This document shows, one piece after another, positions 37,570 to 45,027 of a DNA stretch of 64,000 nt (positions within the stretch are counted from its first letter, which is position 1; every line of letters begins with the position of its first letter). A program made the translations under genes and the position numbers. The stretch comes from Streptomyces sp. Tue 6430 (GTDB taxonomy: Bacteria > Actinomycetota > Actinomycetes > Streptomycetales > Streptomycetaceae). The notes beneath the pieces were generated by a model, which worked only from the letters and a program-made list of their open reading frames with translations, made no database searches and was not told the DNA's origin. The stretch covers positions 124,001 to 188,000 of the forward strand of contig JAKGSH010000001.1 in NCBI GenBank assembly GCA_021568835.1, given 5' to 3'.

Positions 37570-39621
37570 ATGTCCGAAGTCAACCGGCGCAGATTCCTCC
37601 AGATCGCGGGTGCCACCACGGCGTTCGGTGCGCTGTCGAGCAGCATCGAGCGCGCCGCCGCACTGCCCGCCCACCACCGCACCGGGACGATCGAGGACGT
37701 CGAGCACATCGTCGTGCTGATGCAGGAGAACCGGTCCTTCGACCACTACTTCGGCAAGCTGCGGGGCGTGCGCGGCTTCGGCGACCCGCATCCCGTGACG
37801 CTCCCCGGCGGCAAGTCCGTGTGGCACCAGCCGGACGGCGCCGGGCACCTCCTGCCCTTCCACCCGACCGCCGACGACCTCGGCATGCAGTTCCTCGAAG
37901 GCCTCCCGCACAGCTGGCCCGACGGGCAGGCGGCCTACAACGGCGGCCGCTACGACGGGTGGGTGCCCGCCAAGGGCACCACGACCATGGCGTACCTCAC
38001 CCGCGAGGACATCCCCTTCCACTACGCGCTCGCCGACAGGTTCACCGTCTGCGACGCCTACCACTGCTCCTTCATCGGCTCCACCGACCCCAACCGCTAC
38101 TACCTGTGGACGGGTCACACCGGCAACGACGGCCGCGGCGGCGGCCCCGTCCTGGGCAACGAGGAACTGGGCTACGACTGGACGACGTACCCCGAGCGCC
38201 TGGAGGAGGCGGGGGTCTCCTGGAAGATCTACCAGGACATCGGCGACGGCCTCGACGCCCAGGGCTCCTGGGGCTGGATCCAGGACGCCTACCGCGGCAA
38301 CTACGGCGACAACTCGCTGCTCTACTTCGACAAGTACCGCAATGCCGCCCCCGGCGACCCGCTGTACGACAAGGCCCGCACCGGCACCGACGTCAAGAAC
38401 GGCGACGGCTACTTCGACCGGCTCCGCGCCGACGTGAAGGCCGGCAAGCTGCCGCAGATCTCCTGGATCGCCGCCCCGGAGGCCTTCTCCGAGCACTCCA
38501 ACTGGCCCTCCAACTACGGCGCCTGGTACATCTCCCAGGTCCTCGACGCGCTCACCTCCAACCCGGAGGTGTGGGCGAGGACGGCACTGTTCATCACCTA
38601 CGACGAGAACGACGGCTTCTTCGACCACCTGGTGCCGCCGCTCCCGCCGGCGTCGGACGAGCGGGGCAGGTCCACCGTCGACGTCTCCCTGGACCTGTAC
38701 CCGGGCGGCGGCAGCCGCGTCGCCGGTCCGTACGGCCTCGGCCCCCGGGTGCCGATGCTCGTCGTCTCCCCCTGGAGCAAGGGCGGTTACGTCTGCTCCG
38801 AGACCCTCGACCACACCTCGGTCATCCGTTTCATGGAGCGCCGCTTCGGAGTGCGCGAGCCGAACATCTCGCCCTGGCGGCGGGCCGTGTGCGGTGACCT
38901 GACGGCGGCCTTCGACTTCTCCCGCGGGGACGCCGGGCCGGTCGCGCTGCCCGACACCGACGGGTACGAGCCGCAGGACCGCGAGCGCCACCCCGACTAC
39001 CGGCCCACCCCGCCCGCCGAGGGCACCCTGCCCCGGCAGGAACGCGGCCTGCGACCCGCCCGCCCCCTCAAGTACGCGCCCGCCGTGGACGGTTCGGCCG
39101 ACCCGGCCACCGGGAAACTCACGCTCACCTTCGCCTCCGGCGCCAAGGCCGGTGCCGCCTTCCTGGTCACCTCCGGCAACCGCGCCGACGGCCCGTGGAC
39201 CTACACCACCGAGGCCGGCAAGAAGATCTCCGACACCTGGGACCCGGCGCACTCGGGCGGCTCCCACGACCTCACCGTGCACGGGCCGAACGGCTTCCTG
39301 CGCGTCTTCAAGGGGACGGGGCGGACCGCGGGACCCGAGGTCGTCGCCCGGCACGTGGGCGACCACGTGGAGCTGACCTTCACCAACAGGGGTTCCGGCA
39401 CGGTGGAGTTGAAGGTGGCCGACGGCTACCGCGACCGCGCCACGACCGTACGCGTCCGGGTGGGCGCCGTCCTCAAGCGCACGGTCGACCTGAGCGCCAG
39501 CCGGCGCTGGTACGACCTCACCGTCACCTCCGCCGCCGACCCGTCGTTCCGGCGCCGGTTCGCCGGCCACGTCGAGAACGGGCGCCCCGGCGTGAGCGAC
39601 CCGGCCATCGTCACGGAATGA
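37570..39621 (+). CDS. Tat-exported phospholipase C (phosphoesterase family)
   Basis: Secreted phospholipase C of 683 residues, the usual family length. A twin-arginine signal NRRRFLQIAGATTAFGAL is followed by the phosphoesterase domain: HIVVLMQENRSFDHYFGKLR, GSTDPNRYYLWTGHTGND, TYDENDGFFDH and VREPNISPWRRAVCGD. Two beta-rich C-terminal domains typical of phospholipase C follow (LTVHGPNGFLRVFKGTG, WYDLTVTSAADPSFRRRFAG). It may supply phosphate or diacylglycerol from phospholipids. It is a paralogue of the larger enzyme at 5647-9081, lacking that protein's long extension. A 14-bp direct repeat follows the stop codon. Confidence 0.95.
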   Translation: MSEVNRRRFLQIAGATTAFGALSSSIERAAALPAHHRTGTIEDVEHIVVLMQENRSFDHYFGKLRGVRGFGDPHPVTLPGGKSVWHQPDGAGHLLPFHPTADDLGMQFLEGLPHSWPDGQAAYNGGRYDGWVPAKGTTTMAYLTREDIPFHYALADRFTVCDAYHCSFIGSTDPNRYYLWTGHTGNDGRGGGPVLGNEELGYDWTTYPERLEEAGVSWKIYQDIGDGLDAQGSWGWIQDAYRGNYGDNSLLYFDKYRNAAPGDPLYDKARTGTDVKNGDGYFDRLRADVKAGKLPQISWIAAPEAFSEHSNWPSNYGAWYISQVLDALTSNPEVWARTALFITYDENDGFFDHLVPPLPPASDERGRSTVDVSLDLYPGGGSRVAGPYGLGPRVPMLVVSPWSKGGYVCSETLDHTSVIRFMERRFGVREPNISPWRRAVCGDLTAAFDFSRGDAGPVALPDTDGYEPQDRERHPDYRPTPPAEGTLPRQERGLRPARPLKYAPAVDGSADPATGKLTLTFASGAKAGAAFLVTSGNRADGPWTYTTEAGKKISDTWDPAHSGGSHDLTVHGPNGFLRVFKGTGRTAGPEVVARHVGDHVELTFTNRGSGTVELKVADGYRDRATTVRVRVGAVLKRTVDLSASRRWYDLTVTSAADPSFRRRFAGHVENGRPGVSDPAIVTE

Positions 39622-39629
39622 GCCGCCCG

Positions 39630-39657
39630 CGCGGGTGGAAGCACGCGGGTGGAAGCA
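39630..39657. repeat. 14-bp direct repeat after the phospholipase stop codon
   Basis: CGCGGGTGGAAGCA occurs twice in tandem, starting 8 nt after the stop codon at 39619-39621. Confidence 0.9.
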
Positions 39658-39717
39658 CGGTGAACACCGCATCGTGGGGGCTGGTCAGGTCCGGGTGGGC
39701 TCGGGTAGTGTGCCCCG

Positions 39718-40599
39718 GTGACCACGCATTCGAACACACCTTCAGGTTGGTACCCGGACCCGCACGGGGCCGACCGGACCCTGCGGTACTGGGACGGCTC
39801 CCAGTGGACCGAGCACACCCACGCCGAGCAGCAGCCGGCGCAGGGCCAGCCGCAGGTACCGGCGCAGCCCGCCCAGCAGCCGGTACCGGCCCAGCCCGGC
39901 CAGCCGCAGGTGCCCGCGCAGCCGGCCGCCGGCCCCGACCCCCGCGTGCAGCGCCAGGTGCAGCAGCAGGCGGGGGTCGCGGCGGGCGGCCCCGGTGGCG
40001 GCACGCTGTTCAGCGAGCCGGTGCTGGTGGTCAACCAGAAGGCCAAGCTGATCGAGCTGACCAACGAGTACAAGGTCATGGACCAGCAGGGCAACCAGCT
40101 CGGTTCGGTCGTGCAGGTGGGGCAGAGCGCGCTGCGCAAGGTCCTGCGGTTCGTCGCCAGTATCGACCAGTTCATGACGCACCGGCTGGAGATCCGCGAC
40201 GCCCACGGCAGGCCGGTCCTGCTGCTGACCCGCCCGCGCAAGTTCCTCAAGTCCCGTGTGGTCGTCACGCGTCCCGACGGTCAGCCGGTCGGCGAGATCG
40301 TCCAGCAGAACGTCTTCGGAAAGATCAACTTCGCCATCAACGCCGGTGGCGGACAGGTCGGCGCGATCAAGGCGGAGAACTGGCGGGCCTGGAACTTCGC
40401 GATCGTCGACCACGCGGGCAACGAGGTCGCCCGGATCACCAAGACCTGGGAGGGCCTGGCGAAGACCCTCTTCACCACCGCGGACAACTACGTCCTGCAG
40501 ATCCACTACCAGCTGCCCGAGCCCCTGCTGAGCCTGGTCGTCGCCACCGCCCTGACGGTGGACACGGCCCTGAAGCAGGACTCCCGCGGCCTCGGCTGA
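39718..40599 (+). CDS. DUF2510 and LURP-one/scramblase-like protein
   Basis: A 293-residue protein starting with GTG. The DUF2510 motif GWYPDPHGADRTLRYWDGSQ opens the protein. A glutamine- and proline-rich linker follows (QPQVPAQPAQQPVPAQPGQP and similar, residues 35-85). The C-terminal domain of about 190 residues is a LURP-one-related or scramblase-like beta-barrel (VNQKAKLIELTNEYKVMDQQ, FGKINFAINAGGGQVGAIKA, ADNYVLQIHYQLPEPLLSLV). Such domains bind membrane lipids. The biological role in Streptomyces is unknown. It is convergent with the transporter gene downstream. Confidence 0.88.
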   Translation: MTTHSNTPSGWYPDPHGADRTLRYWDGSQWTEHTHAEQQPAQGQPQVPAQPAQQPVPAQPGQPQVPAQPAAGPDPRVQRQVQQQAGVAAGGPGGGTLFSEPVLVVNQKAKLIELTNEYKVMDQQGNQLGSVVQVGQSALRKVLRFVASIDQFMTHRLEIRDAHGRPVLLLTRPRKFLKSRVVVTRPDGQPVGEIVQQNVFGKINFAINAGGGQVGAIKAENWRAWNFAIVDHAGNEVARITKTWEGLAKTLFTTADNYVLQIHYQLPEPLLSLVVATALTVDTALKQDSRGLG

Positions 40600-40605
40600 C
40601 GCCGG

Positions 40606-41703
40606 TCACCGCGCGGTGAGGCGCCCCGGTCCCGCGGCCGGCCGGGGCAGCAGCGCGGGTTCGGCCGAGGCCGTCCCCGGCTCGAGCGCGAGCACCGCGG
40701 CCACCGGATGCCCGTCGTGCGCGTCGCCGTGCCCGCCTCCGTGCCCGTGGCGCCCGTCGCCGTGCTCCGCGGCGCGCCTCCCGCCGTACCGCGAACCGTG
40801 CCGGGACGGGCGTCCCGGGAAGTACGCGCCGGGGTGTCCCGGCGCCGTTCCCGTCGCCCCTCCCGTCGTCGGTTCGGTCGCCGGTTCCGGCGTCGCGCGG
40901 GACAGCAGCACCACGCCCCACGCGGAGAGTCCCGTTCCGGCGAGCGCGAGGAGCGCGCCCGTCGCCCCGCCCTGGAGCCGTTCGCCCAGCAGTGTGAGAC
41001 CGATCACCGCGGCGGCCACCGGGTTCGCGAGGGTCACCACCGCCAGCGGGGCGCCCAGTCCGTCCCGGTACGCGGTCTGCGACAGCAGCAGCCCGCCCGT
41101 GGCGAAGGCGGCCACCAGCAGCGCCACCCCGATCACCTGCACGCCGAGCAGCGGACCGGACCGGTCGGTCGCGGCCACCGTCACGGTCTGGGTGAGCGCG
41201 GAGGCCACCCCGGAGGCGAAACCGGACGCGCCCGCGTGCCGCAGGCCCGGCCGGGTGCCGGGCCGGGCCAGCAGCCCGATCAGCGCCGCCGTCAGTCCCG
41301 CCACCGCGACCGCCTCGGACCCGCTCAGCACGTCGTCGGGGGCCGGACCGGAGGCCGTGACCAGGATCGCGGTCAGTCCGAGCAGGGTCAGGGCGGTGCC
41401 CCGCCACTCGGCCGCGCCGACCCGCCGGCCGGCGATGCGCGCGCCCAGCGGCACCGCCGCGACCAGGGTGAGCGCCCCGAGCGGCTGCACCACGGTCAGC
41501 GGGCCGTACGTGAGGGCCACGACGTGCAGCAGGGCGGCCCCGCCGTTGAGTCCCACCGAGGCCCACCAGGCTCCGCTGCCCAGCAACCGGAGGAATCCGG
41601 TGCCGGGGGAGCGGGCGGCGAGCCGTTCCTGGGCGACGGCCGCGGCGGCGTAGGCGACCGCGGAGAACAGCGACAGGACGACGGCGACGAGGGCGGCGCT
41701 CAT
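40606..41703 (-). CDS. EamA/DMT-like membrane transporter with histidine-rich tail
   Basis: A 365-residue protein with about nine or ten hydrophobic helices in the style of the drug/metabolite transporter superfamily (AVAYAAAAVAQERLAARSPG, GPLTVVQPLGALTLVAAVPL, AVVTLANPVAAAVIGLTLLG). After the last helix the C-terminal tail of about 80 residues is cytoplasmic or exposed and holds the histidine cluster EHGDGRHGHGGGHGDAHDGH. That tail suggests metal binding and is not typical of the family. The substrate is unknown. The ATG at 41703 overlaps the PAP2 gene stop as ATGA, so the two genes form an operon. Confidence 0.87.
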   Translation of the reverse strand: MSAALVAVVLSLFSAVAYAAAAVAQERLAARSPGTGFLRLLGSGAWWASVGLNGGAALLHVVALTYGPLTVVQPLGALTLVAAVPLGARIAGRRVGAAEWRGTALTLLGLTAILVTASGPAPDDVLSGSEAVAVAGLTAALIGLLARPGTRPGLRHAGASGFASGVASALTQTVTVAATDRSGPLLGVQVIGVALLVAAFATGGLLLSQTAYRDGLGAPLAVVTLANPVAAAVIGLTLLGERLQGGATGALLALAGTGLSAWGVVLLSRATPEPATEPTTGGATGTAPGHPGAYFPGRPSRHGSRYGGRRAAEHGDGRHGHGGGHGDAHDGHPVAAVLALEPGTASAEPALLPRPAAGPGRLTAR

Positions 41704-42560
41704 CGGCCCACCCCCGCGAGCGCCTTCTCCCCGGCCGCGCCCGCGAGCGCCTTCTCCCCGGCCGTATCCGCCGAGTCCGCCGTATCCGCCGACTCGGCGG
41801 ACCCGTCCGCGGGCGCAACGCGTCGGGCCGTCGTCACCGCGTGCCGCGGCGCGCGGATCACCGCGAGGGCGACCCCGAGCAGCGCCGAGGCGACGAGCGC
41901 GTCCAGCCAGTAGTGGTTCGCCGTGCCCACGATCACCAGCAGGGTGACCAGCGGGTGCAGCAGCCACAGCCACCGCCGGCGCGACCGGGTGGCGGCGATC
42001 AGCCCGACGGCGACCATCAGGGCCCAGCCGAAGTGCAGCGAGGGCATCGCCGCGAACTGGTTCGACAGGGTGTCCGTCTGCGGGGGCCCGTACACCGACG
42101 GCCCGTACACCCGCGCGGTGTCGACCAGTCCCGTCGCCGTGAGCATCCGGGGCGGCGCGAGGGGGAACGCGAGGTGGACCGCCAGGGCGGCGGCCGTCAC
42201 GGCGGCCAGCACCCGGCGGGCCCAGACGTAGTGCGCGGGGCGCCGCAGGTGGAGCCAGACCAGGAAGGCCGCGGTGGCGGGGAAGTGGACGGCCGCGTAG
42301 TAGGTGTTCGCGGCCTGGACCAGGCCGTCGCCGTGCAGCAGCAGGGACTGCGCCGCGTCCTCGTCCGGCAGCCGCAGCCACCGTTCCGCGTCCCACACGC
42401 GGTGCGCGTTGCGGAAGGCCTCGGCGGTGTGGCCCGTGGCCAGCTGCCGGCCGACCTTGTAGACGAGGAAGAGTCCGGCGACGAGCAGGAGCTCGCGGAC
42501 TATCGGCGGCCGTGCCGGTGTGTCCGGCTCCGCTTCTTCAGGCTCGGTGCGGGCATTCAT
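41700..42560 (-). CDS. PAP2-family membrane phosphatase/transferase (AUR1-like)
   Basis: Integral membrane protein of 286 residues with about six helices and the PAP2_3 motifs seen in AUR1-like enzymes: LAFPLAPPRML, AMPSLHFGWALMV and GTANHYWLDALVASALLG. The histidines in SLHFGW and NHYWLD form the catalytic pair. It should act on a lipid phosphate or a polar-head donor at the membrane surface. The tail ends in a repeated GEKALAGAAGEKALAGVG encoded by a tandem DNA repeat. ATG at 42560. It is the first gene of an operon with the transporter, and faces a TetR gene across a tandem operator array. Confidence 0.9.
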   Translation of the reverse strand: MNARTEPEEAEPDTPARPPIVRELLLVAGLFLVYKVGRQLATGHTAEAFRNAHRVWDAERWLRLPDEDAAQSLLLHGDGLVQAANTYYAAVHFPATAAFLVWLHLRRPAHYVWARRVLAAVTAAALAVHLAFPLAPPRMLTATGLVDTARVYGPSVYGPPQTDTLSNQFAAMPSLHFGWALMVAVGLIAATRSRRRWLWLLHPLVTLLVIVGTANHYWLDALVASALLGVALAVIRAPRHAVTTARRVAPADGSAESADTADSADTAGEKALAGAAGEKALAGVGR

Positions 42561-42635
42561 CCCCCGGCCCCTTCGCTGACGTGGTGCGTGTGAGTGGTGT
42601 GTGCGCCGCTGTGCGGGCCGGTGACCCCGTGCGCA

Positions 42636-42747
42636 GCATCGATACGGCATCGTACCGATACGCCAGTGTACCGATACGTCAGGGTACCGATACGTGCGAG
42701 TACCGGTACGTGTGAGTACCGGTACACTGGCGTATCGATGGACATGC
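42636..42747. repeat. tandem 16-bp operator array, five clear and two degenerate copies
   Basis: Units begin at 42652, 42668, 42684, 42700 and 42716, each GTACCGATAC or GTACCGGTAC plus six bases. Diverged units flank them at 42636 and 42732. Each core is a palindrome or near-palindrome. The array lies in the divergent promoter region between the PAP2 and TetR genes, ending about 89 bp before the TetR start. It is most likely a multi-site operator for that TetR regulator. Confidence 0.85.
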
Positions 42748-42835
42748 GACCCGCTGGAGGCGGCCCGTCCCGGGGCTGCCGGACGGCGGCGCCGCCCGGC
42801 AGCAGCGCCGCCGACAGCAGTGAGGAGAAGGGCCG

Positions 42836-43480
42836 ATGACGTCGCAGGCCGCGGACGGACCGGAATCGGTCGCCGCCTCGCGCCGCTCCAAGCTCACGCC
42901 CGAGCGTGAGCAGGAGTTCTTCGACGCCGTCCTGGAACAGATCCGCGAGTGCGGGTACGAGGCCGTCACCATGGAGGGCATCGCCACCAGCACCCGGTGC
43001 AGCAAGTCCACGCTGTACCGGCAGTGGAAGACCAAACCCCAGTTCGTGGTGGCGGCCCTGCGCTCCCGCCGCCGGTCGCGGCTCGCCGGGATCGATACCG
43101 GATCACTCGCGGGCGACCTGCGCGAGGCCGCGCGGGGAGCCGCCCGGTGGTCCATGACCGACACCAAGCTCCTCCAGGCGCTCGGGCACGCCGTCACACA
43201 GGACGCGGAGCTGGCGGGCGCGCTGCGCGAGGCCGTCGTCGAACCCGAGATCGCCGCCCTGCGGGAGATCCTGCGACGAGGGGTCGAGCGCGGCGAGGTG
43301 GCGGCGGGCCACCCGGCGCTGGAGTACATCCCGGCCCAGATGTTCGGCGTCGTCCGCGCCCGTCCCGTGGTGGACGGGGAGTACGCCGACGAGGAGTACC
43401 TGCTGCGCTTCGTGGAGGCCGCCGTGCTGCCGGCCCTCGGCCTCGGAGCGGAAAGACCCAGGCCGCCGTCCGCGGGATGA
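42836..43480 (+). CDS. TetR-family transcriptional regulator
   Basis: A 214-residue regulator with an N-terminal TetR helix-turn-helix (YEAVTMEGIATSTRCSKSTL, YRQWKTKPQFVVAALR) and a C-terminal helical ligand domain of the TetR_C type (LLQALGHAVTQDAELAGALR, EIAALREILRRGVERGEVAA). ATG at 42836 with GAGGAGAAGG upstream. It is divergent from the PAP2 and transporter operon. The 16-bp tandem repeats in between are its probable binding sites, so it likely represses itself and the membrane protein operon. The ligand is unknown. A very strong stem-loop follows. Confidence 0.93.
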   Translation: MTSQAADGPESVAASRRSKLTPEREQEFFDAVLEQIRECGYEAVTMEGIATSTRCSKSTLYRQWKTKPQFVVAALRSRRRSRLAGIDTGSLAGDLREAARGAARWSMTDTKLLQALGHAVTQDAELAGALREAVVEPEIAALREILRRGVERGEVAAGHPALEYIPAQMFGVVRARPVVDGEYADEEYLLRFVEAAVLPALGLGAERPRPPSAG

Positions 43481-43533
43481 CCGGACGGTGACCTGCTCGC
43501 GCCGCACCGTGGGGACGGGGACGGCGCGCACCC

Positions 43534-43580
43534 CGGCCGGGTGGGGCGCCCCTTGAGCGGAGGGGCGCCCCACCCGGCCG
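43534..43580. terminator. bidirectional terminator after the TetR gene
   Basis: A perfect stem of about 20 bp (43534-43553 with 43561-43580) and a 7-nt loop, TGAGCGG. It lies 53 nt after the TetR stop and before the convergent DUF2510 gene. Confidence 0.85.
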
Positions 43581-43616
43581 CTCGTGTGCCGGGGGCGGCC
43601 CGGCCCGCGCCCGTCG

Positions 43617-43744
43617 GTCCGGTCCTACTCGTACCGTCACGGTCCGGCATGCACGGTCCCGGTCCTACTCGTACCGTCCCGGTCCGGCGCGCACCGTCCC
43701 GGCCGGGCCCGTGCCCAGGCGCACCGTCCCGGCCGGGCCCGTGT
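43617..43744. repeat. two pairs of tandem repeats after a stop codon
   Basis: GGTCCTACTCGTACCGTC occurs at 43619 and again about 42 bp later. GCGCACCGTCCCGGCCGGGCCCGTG occurs twice, the second copy ending next to the stop codon of the DUF2510 gene at 43745. No coding is seen in this stretch. Confidence 0.8.
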
Positions 43745-44719
43745 TCAGACCCCCTGTCCGCTGCCGCTGCCCGTCGACACCTTGATGCCCTTGGTGATCT
43801 CGTCGATGACGGACACCTCCTGGTCGGCGTCGACGCCGAAGCGCAGGACCACGATCCGCTTCGTGTCCGCGGGCGCCGGGAAGGCCAGGGACTCGACGTA
43901 ACCGTCGGCGCCCTTGCTCGTGACGGCCTTCCAGCGCACCAGGTAGCCCTTCTGGCCGGCCACGGTCACCGCCCGCGAGGCGAGGACCTGGTGCGAGGTG
44001 ATCTCGCCGTACGTGGTGCCGCCGTACGACTCCTCGGCGTTGACCTCGATGTCCGCCTTGGCGACCGCCTCCGCGGTGGAGCCGGGCACCTGTGCCGGAG
44101 CCGAGTACACGCCGCCCTTGGTGCAGGTCTTCGACGTGTCGCCGGGGCACTTGTAGGAGGACTCGGACGTCATCTGGGCGCCCACGTCCAGTTCCTGCCC
44201 GCTCCAGCCGTCGGGGATGGGGAGGCTGATGCCGTTGAGCGCGTCGGTCACCGCGCCGCTCTCGATCTTCGGGGCCGCCGACTCCTCGGGGGTCGGCGAG
44301 GCGTCGCCCGGGCCGCCCGAGTCGCCCGGACCCCCGGAGCCGCCCGGGTCGTCGAAGGGGTCCTGCCTGCCGGGGCCCTGCGCCGTACCGGACCCGGCGG
44401 AGCCGCCGTCGTCCTTGGTCAGCGCGTACACGCCGACCCCGATACTGGCCAGGACCGCCACGGCCGCCACCACGGCCGCACCGGTGCGCAGCCCGCGCCG
44501 CGAACCGGTGGGCGGCGCGGACGGATGTGCCGGGTAAGCCGGATGTGCCGGGAAGGCTCCGACCGTCGGGGCCTGCGACGGCGCACCCCACGCGGCGGCC
44601 GAGCCCGCGGGACGGGTCTGGTCCGTCCATGCCCCGCCGTCCCACCAGCGCTCGGTGGGCGGGGCGTCATTCGTCTGTCCGGGGTCGGGGTACCACCCGG
44701 GGGGAGTCACCTGCGTCAT
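43745..44719 (-). CDS. DUF2510 single-pass membrane protein with extracytoplasmic domain
   Basis: A 324-residue protein. The DUF2510 motif GWYPDPGQTNDAPPTERWWD is at the N-terminus, on the cytoplasmic side. A proline-rich linker follows, then one transmembrane helix (GAAVVAAVAVLASIGVGVYA, about 81-100). After a Gly/Asp/Pro-rich spacer there is an exported domain of about 180 residues, with KCPGDTSKTC likely forming a disulfide and KGYLVRWKAVTSKGADGYVE. Such proteins are frequent in actinobacteria and of unknown function. ATG at 44719. Confidence 0.88.
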   Translation of the reverse strand: MTQVTPPGWYPDPGQTNDAPPTERWWDGGAWTDQTRPAGSAAAWGAPSQAPTVGAFPAHPAYPAHPSAPPTGSRRGLRTGAAVVAAVAVLASIGVGVYALTKDDGGSAGSGTAQGPGRQDPFDDPGGSGGPGDSGGPGDASPTPEESAAPKIESGAVTDALNGISLPIPDGWSGQELDVGAQMTSESSYKCPGDTSKTCTKGGVYSAPAQVPGSTAEAVAKADIEVNAEESYGGTTYGEITSHQVLASRAVTVAGQKGYLVRWKAVTSKGADGYVESLAFPAPADTKRIVVLRFGVDADQEVSVIDEITKGIKVSTGSGSGQGV

Positions 44720-45027
44720 GGTCCCACCGTATGAGGCATCGGTGAAAGTCGTATGAGAGGGATCGCTTCTTCTCCGTCCGTTCTCCCGCCCCTTCCTCGA
44801 GGAGGGTCCGGCACGCGGTGCCTCGCTGGCGTAAAATCGACGTCAATTCGCCGCGTGTCCGGCCGCGTTGACGTCCGGGGGCTCTCCCGCAGGCCCGCGG
44901 GGCCCCGGCGGGGCGCCGTCCGTCGTCCGCCGGGGCAACAGCTGGGCCGACCATCCTCCGCGCGGACCGCCGGACGGCTACGCTCGAGGTCCGGTACGTC
45001 GTTCGGGCGACTTGGGGAGGTAGCGGG
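44720..45027. other. divergent intergenic region with inverted repeat
   Basis: Holds the promoters of the DUF2510 gene and the large ATPase gene. GACGTCAA (44839-44846) and TTGACGTC (44868-44875) form an inverted pair whose centres are 29 bp apart, near an AT-rich GTAAAATC. This could be an operator, but nothing identifies its regulator. Confidence 0.4.

Noticed and set aside
42636..42747. Regular repeats considered as a CRISPR array
   Set aside because: The units are contiguous 16-mers with no unique spacers, no cas genes are nearby, and the position fits operators.
43534..43580. Long perfect stem considered as an insertion-sequence terminal repeat
   Set aside because: The 7-nt loop and the position between two convergent stops fit a terminator; no transposase is adjacent.
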